A stretch of DNA of 64,000 nt, taken from contig NZ_CP060506.1 in NCBI RefSeq assembly GCF_015240065.1, positions 1,550,001 to 1,614,000 on the forward strand, read 5' to 3'. Shown here in pieces: positions 45,385 to 54,570 of this stretch. Within the stretch, counting starts at the first letter, position 1, and every line of letters begins with the position of its first letter. This stretch comes from Nanchangia anserum. Its GTDB lineage: Bacteria > Actinomycetota > Actinomycetes > Actinomycetales > Actinomycetaceae. The notes beneath the pieces were generated by a model. It was not told the DNA's origin. It worked only from the letters and a program-made list of their open reading frames with translations, and did not search any database. The position numbers and the translations under genes are program-made.

Positions 45385-46335
45385 CTAGTTGGTCCCCAGT
45401 ACCGCACCGGAAACGGTCAAGATGATGGGCAGCGTCGCGATCATCAGCACGTAGGAGGCGGTGACGGTTTTCGAACAGAACTTGACGTTGAGGCGGAACA
45501 TGTTGGCAAAGATGACGTTGAGGGTGGCGCATGGCATCGCCAGCAAGAAGACGGTGACGCGCTCGACGGTGGGGGGAAGCGGCAGCACGGCAAACAGCGC
45601 GATGAACGCCAGCGGCACGACGAGCAGGCGCATGACCGAGACGACGTAGGCCCACTTCTCGGTGATGACTTCCTTCACCGACATCGATGCGATGGCGTAG
45701 CCGATGATGAACAGCGACAGCGGGGTAAGCATGGCCCCGACCTTGTTGCACGCGTCCATGATGATCTGCGACACGGCCAGCTCCTGCCACGCCCAGTAGG
45801 GCTGGAGGAAGTAGAAGACCATCATGATGTAGGTGGCGATCATGTTGATGTCGGTGAAGACGTTCTTCAGGCTGAAGTGGCGCTCGCCCGACAAGATGAT
45901 GCGCATGAGCGAGAACATCGACAGGTTCCACGCGATGTTGAGCGACACAGCGAAGATCAAACCCGTCGACCCGTACAGCTGCGAGGCCAGCGGAATGCCG
46001 ATGAAGCCGACGTTGCCGAAGACCGTCATCGACGAGAACAGCCCGTCGGCCTTGTCGGGAACGCTCACGCGCTTACCGATGGCGTAGAAGATGAGGGGCG
46101 CCACCAGGTAGTAGACCAGGGCGAAGCCAAAGACGATGAAGAATCCCTTGGCGACCGCGGGGCTGTAGGGCGAGGCGGCCGAGCCGACGATGGCGATCGG
46201 CAGGACCCCGCGCAGCAGCAGAGTCGACAGGCCGGTGTTGAGCTTGGCATCGACAACCCCGCACTTGGCAAGGGTAAAACCGGCAACGAGAACAAGAAAA
46301 ACGGTCGCTAATAGCGCAAAAGTTGTTGTGGTCAT
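45385..46335 (-). CDS. AEC family transporter
   Basis: 316 residues with about ten membrane helices, related to auxin efflux carriers and bacterial malonate/malate carriers. Signature GNVGFIGIPLASQLYG and a C-terminal NVIFANMF helix. ATG 46333-46335 with AGCAGG just before. Nine bases upstream of the amidohydrolase and divergent from the Lrp-type regulator. Confidence 0.88.
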   Translation of the reverse strand: MTTTTFALLATVFLVLVAGFTLAKCGVVDAKLNTGLSTLLLRGVLPIAIVGSAASPYSPAVAKGFFIVFGFALVYYLVAPLIFYAIGKRVSVPDKADGLFSSMTVFGNVGFIGIPLASQLYGSTGLIFAVSLNIAWNLSMFSLMRIILSGERHFSLKNVFTDINMIATYIMMVFYFLQPYWAWQELAVSQIIMDACNKVGAMLTPLSLFIIGYAIASMSVKEVITEKWAYVVSVMRLLVVPLAFIALFAVLPLPPTVERVTVFLLAMPCATLNVIFANMFRLNVKFCSKTVTASYVLMIATLPIILTVSGAVLGTN

Positions 46336-46447
46336 CGGACCTGCTTTCGATCGGGGCACCTTTGGCCGGTCGTTGTCCTGCTATTGTCTGTGGCACCAGC
46401 CACGCATCGACCCAAGATGCTCGATACACGCACGAAAAGAGGTGTGG

Positions 46448-47488
46448 ATGCCAGATTCAGCCATTCTCAGTACCGCTGTTGGCGAACTCGACACGCCCTA
46501 TCTCGAGCTCATCGATGCCTTGCGCATTGCCCCGCGCGCCTCGTGGGCCGAGCTGTCGGCCGTTCTTGCCACGCCCGCCTCGACGCTGCGCCGGCGCTAT
46601 CGCCGCCTGATCGAGAACAACGTCATGCGCATGGGAGTCGAGTTCTATTCGGCGGCGTCCGCATCCGAGCTATCTTTCGTCACCATCGAGGCCGATCCCG
46701 CCCAGCGCGAGGACGTCCTCGACGCTCTGTGCCGCATCCCCGAGATCGTCTTCGTCGAGGACCTGCTCACCGTGGCCGACGCAGCCTGCCACACCGTCAC
46801 GCCCACGCTGCGCGACTTGCACGTGCGAACGACGCCGCAGCTGCGCGCGATTCCGGGCATCCGCCGCATCCACGTGCTGCCGGTGACAACTCTGCATGTC
46901 ACCGGTGCCGCGTGGAGCGACCGCGTCATCAACCCGTCGCAGCGGCATCGGCTCGAGCGTCTGGGAACCGATAACGAGGCTCGACGCCCGCAGCATCCAC
47001 CCAGCGCGCTGGAGCGCGCCGGCATCGGCATTCTCGCTCGCGATGCGCGCGTACCGATCTCCGATTTCGCCCGCCGCCTCGACCTGTCGGCGACGACGGC
47101 CCGGCGGCTCCTGCGTGGCATCTTGAGCCGCGACGACGTGCGCATCCGCCTCCAGACCTCCCCCGCCTACCTCGGCTACCCCATCGTCGCGACCTTTTAC
47201 TGCCACTGTGCCGGTGAGCGCACACCCGACCTGGCGGTGTTCGCGCGCGAGCACCTGCACGCGCGCATGGCGGCCTCCGTCGTCGGCACCGTCAGCTTCT
47301 TATTCGCCTGCTACCTCACCCACATCGGACAGACCGAACAGATCCAGCGGCGGCTGCGCCAGAGCTTCCCCGACGTCACTATCGGCGACGTCGCCTTATC
47401 AATGCGCCGGCGCAAAGACCACGGGTGGATTTTCGACGCCCACGACCGCATCGTCGACCACGATGACGGCTTCGGCATGGTGTGGTGA
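46448..47488 (+). CDS. Lrp/AsnC regulator with duplicated modules
   Basis: 346 residues, twice the usual length. First helix-turn-helix LELIDALRIAPRASWAELS and first ligand domain (about 65-150); second helix-turn-helix GIGILARDARVPISDFARRL and second ligand domain (about 240-320). Tandem AsnC proteins like this occur in actinobacteria. Divergent from the AEC-amidohydrolase operon, its likely target. ATG after AGAGG. 28 bases before the ATPase gene. Confidence 0.88.
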   Translation: MPDSAILSTAVGELDTPYLELIDALRIAPRASWAELSAVLATPASTLRRRYRRLIENNVMRMGVEFYSAASASELSFVTIEADPAQREDVLDALCRIPEIVFVEDLLTVADAACHTVTPTLRDLHVRTTPQLRAIPGIRRIHVLPVTTLHVTGAAWSDRVINPSQRHRLERLGTDNEARRPQHPPSALERAGIGILARDARVPISDFARRLDLSATTARRLLRGILSRDDVRIRLQTSPAYLGYPIVATFYCHCAGERTPDLAVFAREHLHARMAASVVGTVSFLFACYLTHIGQTEQIQRRLRQSFPDVTIGDVALSMRRRKDHGWIFDAHDRIVDHDDGFGMVW

Positions 47489-47516
47489 GCCGGCTGCGAG
47501 GTGGGAAACTGGAGGC

Positions 47517-49178
47517 ATGCGCGATGCCGACCAGCTCATTTCGACTCTGCACCGTCTCGACGCCAACTCGTACGGCGCTTACAAGCGCCTGCGCGACGAC
47601 GTCTACGACTACGGCGATTTCACCCTCGAATTCACCCGGATCCAGTCCGATCCCTATGCCCCGCCCTCGGGGGTGCGCGTGCGGGTGCCCCTCGACGTGC
47701 TCGCGCTGCCCGATGGGCTGGTGAGCACCGAGGATGAGCGGGTGGCGGCCGCGGACCACATCGCACGCCGGTTCGCCCGTGTCATCGCCCATACGCGCGA
47801 CATCGCGCTGGCGCCGCTGGGACAAGAGATCCTTGAGCGCTCGAGCTGCCGGCTGGACGAGCGCGGGCTCGAACTGCGTTTCCAGGTTCACCTGCCCGCG
47901 CGGGGCCGGCGTATCCTCGGCCACCAGGCCGCGCGCCTGTTCGACCTCGACGTTCCCGACGCCGTGTTTGCCGCCTGCGATTTTGCCGAGGCTGGCGAGG
48001 ACGCACGTCGCGCCCTCACCGAACACGTCCATTGCTACGTCGACTACCTGACCATTCGCGCCACGCTGGCCGAGCGCAACTGGGTTGCCTTCGTCGCCGA
48101 CGATGCCGTGCTCGCGCGCGCATCCGGGATCAGCGATGCCCCGATGGAGGGAGCCGTTGCCTTCGCCAGCCCGGAATCGACCCGGGTTCACCTCGACCTT
48201 CCCCACGCGGGCACCGTCACGGGCATGGGGATTCCCGCCGGTGTCACCGTGATTGTCGGCGGCGGCTACCACGGCAAGTCGACGCTGCTGGCTGCTCTCG
48301 AGCGCGCCGTGTACGCCCACATTCCCGGCGACGGGCGCGAGCGCTGCGCCACTGATCCCGACGCCATGAAGATCCGGGCCGAGGATGGACGCGCCATTCG
48401 CGGCACCGACATCTCGCTGTTCATTGACGATCTGCCGGGCGGTGCCGACACCTCGGCGTTCTCAACCGACAACGCCTCGGGTTCGACGTCGCAGGCCGCC
48501 TCGATCGCCGAGGCCATCGAGGCCGGGGGGCGCACGCTACTCATCGACGAGGACACTTCGGCAACGAACCTCATGATTCGCGACGCGCGGATGCGCGAGC
48601 TCGTCCAGGCCGAACCGATCACTCCCCTGGTCGATCGCATTCGTCTGCTGTCGGGGCGCGGGATCTCGAGCGTGTTGGTCATGGGTGGGTCGGGCGACTA
48701 CCTCGCGCACGCCGACCTCGTCCTCGGCTTGGACACCTATCGGGTCAGCGATCTCACGGCGCGCGCTCACGATATCGCCGGCGCGACGCCGATCCCGGGG
48801 GAAGACCGCCCCGGGGCTCTGGTTCGCGACCGGGCGGGGAGGGCGTGCCCGGCACCGCGCCACGGCAAACGGCGGACGACGAAGGCGATGGCGACGCGCG
48901 CGGTTGTCCTCGATCGCACGTCGATCGACATTTCGGCCATCGCGCAGATCGTCGATCCCGGCCAGGCCGAGGCGATCGCGTGGGCGCTGCGACGCCTCAC
49001 CGAAGACGAGCTCGCCCAGCACGCGACCGTGCGCGAGGCCGTCGACGCGGTGGCGGCGCGCACGAGTGCGAACCTCGATAGCGTGAGTGAGCACACGGCG
49101 CCGGCGTTCCTCGTTGCCCCGCGCCGGGTCGATATCGCCGCGGCCCTGTCGCGATATCGGGGCCTGCTCGTGCGCTGA
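47517..49178 (+). CDS. ABC-class P-loop ATPase (MRB1590/COG3044-like)
   Basis: 553 residues, no membrane segment. Walker A in VTVIVGGGYHGKSTLLAALE, then SLFIDDLPGG, TDNASGSTSQAASIAEAIEAG and Walker B RTLLIDEDTSATNLMIRD, the order seen in the predicted ABC-class ATPase family, whose trypanosome member MRB1590 takes part in RNA editing. The bacterial role is unknown. The start (ATG 47517) matches the family N-terminus DADQLISTLHRLDANSYGAYK. It could share the upstream regulator's transcript. Confidence 0.85.
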   Translation: MRDADQLISTLHRLDANSYGAYKRLRDDVYDYGDFTLEFTRIQSDPYAPPSGVRVRVPLDVLALPDGLVSTEDERVAAADHIARRFARVIAHTRDIALAPLGQEILERSSCRLDERGLELRFQVHLPARGRRILGHQAARLFDLDVPDAVFAACDFAEAGEDARRALTEHVHCYVDYLTIRATLAERNWVAFVADDAVLARASGISDAPMEGAVAFASPESTRVHLDLPHAGTVTGMGIPAGVTVIVGGGYHGKSTLLAALERAVYAHIPGDGRERCATDPDAMKIRAEDGRAIRGTDISLFIDDLPGGADTSAFSTDNASGSTSQAASIAEAIEAGGRTLLIDEDTSATNLMIRDARMRELVQAEPITPLVDRIRLLSGRGISSVLVMGGSGDYLAHADLVLGLDTYRVSDLTARAHDIAGATPIPGEDRPGALVRDRAGRACPAPRHGKRRTTKAMATRAVVLDRTSIDISAIAQIVDPGQAEAIAWALRRLTEDELAQHATVREAVDAVAARTSANLDSVSEHTAPAFLVAPRRVDIAAALSRYRGLLVR

Positions 49179-49249
49179 TCGTCCCATGTGCGCACCGCTC
49201 GGCGTGAGACAATGACAGTGCACGTGTATCTGGTGAAGGAAGGTCCACC

Positions 49250-50203
49250 ATGTCAGCGCAGTCTCGTGTTTTGTGCCTCGGCGAAGCCCTGATCGATGCC
49301 GTTCACCGCGACGGTGACACGACCGAGATCGTCGGCGGTTCGCTCCTCAATGTTGCCGCCGGGCTGGCTGCCCTCGGCCACGATTCGCATATCGCATCGT
49401 ACTGGGGTCGCGACGATCGCGGTGCCCGCCTCGACGAGTTCTGCGCCGAGCGCGGCATCAGCGTCGTCGAGGGCACGCGCGGGGCTTCGCACACGACCGT
49501 CGCCCACGCCGAGATCAACGAGGCCGGGCACGCCACCTACACGTTCGACCTCGACTGGGACGTCCCGGCCCTGCCCGACCTCGGCGACTTCGCTCACCTG
49601 CACACCGGGTCGTACGCGGCGGCGCTCGGCGCCGGCGGCGAGAAGGTGCTGGCAGCCGCTCGTGAGGCCTCGCGCACCGGCACCGTCTCCTATGACCCCA
49701 ACATTCGCCCCGCCGTCATGGGCAGCCCCGATGATGTGCGCGGCCGCGTCGGCGACCTCATCGCCTGCGCCGACATCGTCAAGGCATCGGACGAAGACAT
49801 CGCATGGCTCTACCCCACCCGCGACGTCGAGGAAGTCATGCGCGAGTGGCTGAAGGCGGGCGTGGGCATGGTCGTCGCGACGTGTGGGCCGCGCGGCGCG
49901 CTCATCGCGCTGGCGGGAGCGCGCGACCTGCTGAGCGTCGCTCCGCTTGACGTGCCGGTTGCCGACACCGTGGGGGCCGGGGACTCGTTCATGGCGGGCC
50001 TCATCTCGGGGCTGCTGGATGCGGGCCTGGGCGGTTCCGTCGAGGCCAAGGATCGTCTGCGCGCGGCGACGTGGGACACGGTCCTCCCCGCCATCCACCG
50101 CGCCACGCTGACGTCGGGCATCACCGTGTCCAAGCACGGGGCCTTCGCCCCCACGCGCGAGGCGATCACCGAAGAGGCCACGCGCTGGCCGCTGTTCTGC
50201 TGA
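49250..50203 (+). CDS. PfkB-family carbohydrate kinase (fructokinase-like)
   Basis: 317 residues. N-terminal GEALIDAVHRDGDTTEIVGGS, Asn-rich sugar-binding region, and the PfkB signature DTVGAGDSFMAGLISGLL with the catalytic Asp. Resembles fructokinases; other sugars are possible. ATG behind GGAAGG. Ends in a very strong hairpin. Confidence 0.86.
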   Translation: MSAQSRVLCLGEALIDAVHRDGDTTEIVGGSLLNVAAGLAALGHDSHIASYWGRDDRGARLDEFCAERGISVVEGTRGASHTTVAHAEINEAGHATYTFDLDWDVPALPDLGDFAHLHTGSYAAALGAGGEKVLAAAREASRTGTVSYDPNIRPAVMGSPDDVRGRVGDLIACADIVKASDEDIAWLYPTRDVEEVMREWLKAGVGMVVATCGPRGALIALAGARDLLSVAPLDVPVADTVGAGDSFMAGLISGLLDAGLGGSVEAKDRLRAATWDTVLPAIHRATLTSGITVSKHGAFAPTREAITEEATRWPLFC

Positions 50204-50217
50204 GTTTTGCGAGGTCA

Positions 50218-50262
50218 CGCGGTGGCTGAGCGCGTCGGACCTCGGCGCGCTCAGCCACCGCG
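50218..50262 (+). terminator. Perfect 17-base hairpin after the kinase
   Basis: CGCGGTGGCTGAGCGCG, 11-base loop, exact complement. Lies 15 bases after the stop and before the -10 element (TAGAGT, 50269-50274) of the permease gene. Confidence 0.8.
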
Positions 50263-50301
50263 ACCCGGTAGAGTGTCCCCCGATATTGCAAGGAGGACAC
50301 G

Positions 50302-51780
50302 ATGAGTACACGTGACGTCGAAGACATCGTTGGCGAGCACGATTCCGAAGCGGGGTTGCAACGCAACCTGTCGAATCGCCACATCCAGCTGATCGCCATC
50401 GGCGGCGCCATCGGCACCGGGTTGTTTATGGGGTCGGGGCGAACGATCTCGCTGGCCGGCCCGTCGGTCCTCCTCGTCTACCTCATCATCGGTTTCGTCC
50501 TGTTTTTCGTCATGCGCGCCATGGGCGAACTCTTGCTGTCGAACCACAGCTACGCGACGTTTTCCGAATTCGTCGAGGACATCCTCGGCCCCGACATGGG
50601 GTTTTTCGTCGGGTGGATCTACTGGCTGTGTTGGATCGTTACCGCAACCGCCGAGGTCATCACGATCGTCGGCTACATCCACTTTTGGTGGCCGGGTGTG
50701 CCCTCGTGGATTCCCGCCCTCGCCACCGTCGCCCTGCTCTATGCCCTCAACGCGTTGACGGTGAAAGCCTTTGGCGAGGTCGAGTTCTGGTTCTCGATGA
50801 TCAAGATCGTCGCCATCATCGCGTTGATCGTCATCGGCATCGGCATGGTCCTCACCCGCTTCACCAGTCCCGACGGCACGGTCGCTTCCCTCACGCACCT
50901 ATGGGATCATGGCGGCTTTTTCCCCAATGGTTTTGACGGCTTCGTCGCCGGCTTCCAAATCGCTATTTTCGCCTTCGTCGGCATCGAGCTCGTCGGGACG
51001 ACCGCCGCCGAAACGAAGGATCCCGAGACCTCGCTGCCCAAGGCCATCAACTCGATTCCCGTGCGCATCTTGCTGTTTTACGTCGGCGCGTTGACGGCCA
51101 TCATGATCGTCACCCCGTGGGACTCGGTCGACCCCGAGATGTCGCCGTTCGTGACGATGTTTTCCCTCGTCGGCCTCGCGGGTGCGGCGTCGGTGGTGAA
51201 CGCGATCGTGCTGACGTCGGCGGCCTCGTCGTGTAATTCCGGGGTCTACTCGACGTCGCGGATGCTCTTTTCGCTCGCACGCAATTCGGCGGCACCGGAG
51301 GTCTTCCACAAGCTCTCCCCGCGCCTGATTCCCCGAAACGCCTTGCTGCTCACGTGCGTGCTCTTGCTGTCGTCAATCGTTCTCATGGCCTTCGGCGGAT
51401 CGGTCATGCAGGCCTTCACGATGGTGACGACGGTCGCCTCGATCCTGTTCATGTTCGTGTGGCTGAGCATCGTCGTCGCCTACATTCGCTACCGGCGCAC
51501 CCGCCCGCAGCTGCACGCATCCTCGACGTTCCGCATGCCCGGCGGCTCGCTCGCCTGCGGCCTCGTCATCGTCTTTATCGGCCTCATGCTCGTCGCCCTG
51601 TGGGGCGAGCCCGAGACGCGCGTGGCGATGATCGCGACGTTCGTCTTCTTCCTCGTCCTCGGCGCCGTCCTGCTCGTTCACCGGCGTCGCAGTGCGCACG
51701 CGGACGAGGTCGCTGCCTACAAGCAGCGCCTGGCTCGCGACCGGGAAGCGGCCGCGCAGTGGCGAGCGACTCACCACTGA
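50302..51780 (+). CDS. Amino acid permease (APC family, D-Ser/D-Ala/Gly type)
   Basis: 492 residues with twelve predicted helices. Starts with the family motif NLSNRHIQLIAIGGAIGTGLF; the central EFWFSMIKIVAI and ETKDPETSLPKAINSIPVRI loops are typical of the CycA group. Basic, coiled C-terminal tail. ATG behind AAGGAGG; own promoter TAGAGT (50269-50274). Substrate is by resemblance only. Confidence 0.88.
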   Translation: MSTRDVEDIVGEHDSEAGLQRNLSNRHIQLIAIGGAIGTGLFMGSGRTISLAGPSVLLVYLIIGFVLFFVMRAMGELLLSNHSYATFSEFVEDILGPDMGFFVGWIYWLCWIVTATAEVITIVGYIHFWWPGVPSWIPALATVALLYALNALTVKAFGEVEFWFSMIKIVAIIALIVIGIGMVLTRFTSPDGTVASLTHLWDHGGFFPNGFDGFVAGFQIAIFAFVGIELVGTTAAETKDPETSLPKAINSIPVRILLFYVGALTAIMIVTPWDSVDPEMSPFVTMFSLVGLAGAASVVNAIVLTSAASSCNSGVYSTSRMLFSLARNSAAPEVFHKLSPRLIPRNALLLTCVLLLSSIVLMAFGGSVMQAFTMVTTVASILFMFVWLSIVVAYIRYRRTRPQLHASSTFRMPGGSLACGLVIVFIGLMLVALWGEPETRVAMIATFVFFLVLGAVLLVHRRRSAHADEVAAYKQRLARDREAAAQWRATHH

Positions 51781-51819
51781 CGCGCCGCTGACCTCCCGGG
51801 GTCACCGCGCATCCGGCAG

Positions 51820-53148
51820 CTAGTCGGTGCGGCCAGAACTCGCGAGATCCTCGCCCGAGCGGTCGACACAGAAGGCCATCGCGACCAAGGCGATCGCCGA
51901 GATGGTGACGAGGTACCACGCCGGGGCCATCGACGATCCGGTCAGCTTGATGAGGCCGGTGCAAATCATCGGGGCCGTGCCGCCCAGGAGGGCGTTCGCC
52001 AGGTTGAACGACAGCGCGAAGCCGGAGTAGCGGACCTCGGTCGGGAAGGTCTCGGTGAGGAAGCTCGCGAGCGTGCCGTCGTTGATCGTCAGCGCCACGC
52101 ACATGACGATTTCGACCGCGAGGATGACGGCGACCGAGCCGGTGCCCAGCAGCATGAACGCCGGGATGGCCAAGACCATGAAGGCAAAGCAGGCGGTGAC
52201 GAGCATCCGCTTGCGTCCGAACTTATCGGACAGGTGCCCCATCGCGAAGATGAGGACGACGTATCCGACGAGGGTGACCGACGTGATGCCCGTCGACGTT
52301 GAGGCCGACATGTTGACCTCTTCTTCCAGGTACGTCGGCAGGTACGTCAACACGATGTAGAAACCGACCGCGTTCAGGCAGGAGACGCCGAAGGCGATGA
52401 CGAGCTTCTTCTTGTAGCGCTTAAAGAGCGTGAGGATCGGGTGCGCCGGCTTGTCGTCGCTGGCCTCGTGCTTCAGGCGCTCCTGCATCTCCTGATACGC
52501 CGGGGAATCCTCAAGGTGGATGCGGATGTACCAGGCGACCAGGCCCAACGGCAGCGCGATGAGGAAGGGCAGGCGCCACCCCCACGACAGCAACCCCTCC
52601 GGCGAACACACGGCCGACAGGGTGAAGGCCGAGACCGCGCCGGCCAGCAGCCCACCGGCCGTCGAGGCGGGGACTAGCGACACGTAGATGCCGCGCTGGT
52701 GCGCCGGGGCGTATTCGGCGAGGAATGTCGAGGCACCGGCGTATTCACCCGACGCCGAGAAGCCCTGAATCGCGCGCATGATGAGCAGGAGGATCGGCGC
52801 TGCGATACCGATGCTCGCGTACGGCGGGACGAGGCCAATGCCGAAGGTCGCCATCGTCATGACGAGGATCGACGCCGACAGCGCCCAGCGCCGCCCTAGC
52901 CGGTCCCCCAGGTGGCCCCACACGAGCGCGCCCACGGGCCGGAGCACGAAGGACAGGGCGAATACCGCGTAGATCTGGACGAGCTGGAGCGAGCGATCGG
53001 CCGCGGGGAAGAAGATTTGAGAGAGAACAATGGCGAAATACGAATACGATCCGTAATCGAACCACTCAATGAAGTTGCCCAGCCCAGACGCGAAAGCGAC
53101 TTTGCGTAGCACCCCGGTTTCATCATCGGTTGTTTTCGTGGTGGACAT
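51820..53148 (-). CDS. MFS transporter, metabolite:H+ symporter (ProP-like)
   Basis: 442 residues, twelve helices. MHS-family features: SGLGNFIEWFDYGSYSYFA at the N-terminus, GHLGDRLGRRWAL between helices 2 and 3, and DKFGRKRML after helix 8. Members carry proline, betaine, citrate or oxoglutarate. It follows the amidinotransferase gene by 85 bases on the same strand, so both may be expressed together. Start ATG 53146-53148. Confidence 0.88.
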   Translation of the reverse strand: MSTTKTTDDETGVLRKVAFASGLGNFIEWFDYGSYSYFAIVLSQIFFPAADRSLQLVQIYAVFALSFVLRPVGALVWGHLGDRLGRRWALSASILVMTMATFGIGLVPPYASIGIAAPILLLIMRAIQGFSASGEYAGASTFLAEYAPAHQRGIYVSLVPASTAGGLLAGAVSAFTLSAVCSPEGLLSWGWRLPFLIALPLGLVAWYIRIHLEDSPAYQEMQERLKHEASDDKPAHPILTLFKRYKKKLVIAFGVSCLNAVGFYIVLTYLPTYLEEEVNMSASTSTGITSVTLVGYVVLIFAMGHLSDKFGRKRMLVTACFAFMVLAIPAFMLLGTGSVAVILAVEIVMCVALTINDGTLASFLTETFPTEVRYSGFALSFNLANALLGGTAPMICTGLIKLTGSSMAPAWYLVTISAIALVAMAFCVDRSGEDLASSGRTD

Positions 53149-53233
53149 CGGTATCACTGCTTTCGCAATATGGGCGGGTATGGTTTTGCCGGCGGCCTCC
53201 GCGTCGCGCCGAGACCGCCGGCAAGTCGATGTG

Positions 53234-54361
53234 TCAGACGAGCGTCGGATCGGGAACCCGATTAGCGAAGTAGTCTTCGCATCCGCCCTCGCGGTACACG
53301 TCCGCGGTCGCGCAGTGCAGCGCGCCACCGAACGGGTAGGCGTCGCGGAAGGGAACCGGGATGACATTCATCCCGAGCTTGTCCATCTGCTCGGCCTGGT
53401 TGTGCTCGCTGGCCTCGATGATGACCGTCTTGTGGTCGAGCACGAGGCAGTTCATCGACAACCACACGCTCGAGTAGCACAGCGGCGGCGGCTCCTTGTG
53501 GGCGGGCATGGCCGCGTCCACGATCTGCCAATCGTTGGCTTCGAAGATCGCGCGCTGTTCCTCGGGCAAGCGACGCTGCGGGTTGTTGATAATGAGGCCC
53601 GGACGCAGCGGCACGAACGTCGCGTCGATGTGGATCGGGTAGGGGTCGCCCGGGAAGTTCACCGCGTGCACGGTCAGGTCCGGGTAGTAGCGCTTGAACC
53701 ACTCCATGGCCTTGCGGTTCGTCGTCAGGCCGTGCTGGATGAACAGGTCCTTGCCCAGGCGCAGCACGTCGGCCGCGTCCCACATCGGCTCGACCTCGGT
53801 GGTGACGAAGTCCTTGTTCGCCGTGCGCTCGAGGCGCTCCTCGAGCGAGATCTTCTCGTCGTAGTAGTTGTGCTTGTACGAGGCATCGGTCAGGCGCGGG
53901 CGCGGGGCCTGCGTCCACTTAAATTCCGGATCTTCCTCGAAATACTTGTTCATCAGGGGCCAATAGGCCAGGTATTCGAAGTAGCGGCACCTAAACGAGT
54001 TGGCGCTCGCCATGATTTCGGAACCGATCGTCAGCAAAATGTCGCGAGGCGGCATGCACGTCATCATGGAATCCGTGCGGAAATCCGGAGTGATGACGGG
54101 CTGGTTCCACTGCAACGGCTCGGGGCGATCGACGGTGACGCCGTTGTCCTCGAGAACCTTCGCCAGGTAGTCCAGCTGAGCGTTAGCCTTTTCCACCGTC
54201 TCGGTCGGACGCGGGCCCCACATCCCTCGCATGGCCGAGTCGACGGGAACCTTCTCGCTGGTCGCGGGCTCCTCGGGGGGAATAACCGAGAAATCCGCAC
54301 GCCCGACAATAACGCGCTTCAACGGATCAAAATCGTTCCACGAATTTACTATCTTCGCCAT
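53234..54361 (-). CDS. Glycine/inosamine amidinotransferase-like protein
   Basis: 375 residues, guanidino-group-modifying superfamily. Motifs in the amidinotransferase order: ADVLRLGKDLFIQ (Asp), YPIHIDATFVPLRPGLI (catalytic His) and GGALHCATADVYREG (catalytic Cys). These are closest to arginine:glycine and arginine:inosamine-phosphate amidinotransferases and differ from arginine deiminase (no WMEGGD block). It would transfer an amidino group from arginine to an amine acceptor, giving ornithine. The acceptor is not predictable. ATG behind AGGAGA; -10 TATGCT at 54403-54408. Confidence 0.85.
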   Translation of the reverse strand: MAKIVNSWNDFDPLKRVIVGRADFSVIPPEEPATSEKVPVDSAMRGMWGPRPTETVEKANAQLDYLAKVLEDNGVTVDRPEPLQWNQPVITPDFRTDSMMTCMPPRDILLTIGSEIMASANSFRCRYFEYLAYWPLMNKYFEEDPEFKWTQAPRPRLTDASYKHNYYDEKISLEERLERTANKDFVTTEVEPMWDAADVLRLGKDLFIQHGLTTNRKAMEWFKRYYPDLTVHAVNFPGDPYPIHIDATFVPLRPGLIINNPQRRLPEEQRAIFEANDWQIVDAAMPAHKEPPPLCYSSVWLSMNCLVLDHKTVIIEASEHNQAEQMDKLGMNVIPVPFRDAYPFGGALHCATADVYREGGCEDYFANRVPDPTLV

Positions 54362-54516
54362 AACGCTCTCCTATCGAGGACTCGAAATCTGGCTTGATAC
54401 CAAGCATAGGCGAGGTGCCGCGCCCAGACTGCCCGTTCTCACGTGCTGATCGACACCGGCCATCCTGTGCTGCCCGTTCTCTCCTCGCTTAGGCGGCCGC
54501 AGCAGCGCGCAGATAG

Positions 54517-54560
54517 ACGTCGGCCCCGCCGTCCCACACCGGGGTCGACGGGGCCGACGT
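54517..54560 (-). terminator. Hairpin terminator after pspA
   Basis: ACGTCGGCCCCG and CGGGGCCGACGT, perfect 12-base arms, 20-base loop, starting 10 bases after the pspA stop. Confidence 0.7.
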
Positions 54561-54570
54561 ACGCGCGATC

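Noticed and set aside
53234-54361. Arginine deiminase
   Set aside because: Motif order and the IHIDATF block match amidinotransferases. No carbamate kinase, ornithine transcarbamylase or antiporter beside it.
54429-54482. Direct repeat CTGCCCGTTCTC (two copies here, one near 21534)
   Set aside because: Short, no consistent context, one copy inside menF. Not supported as a functional element.
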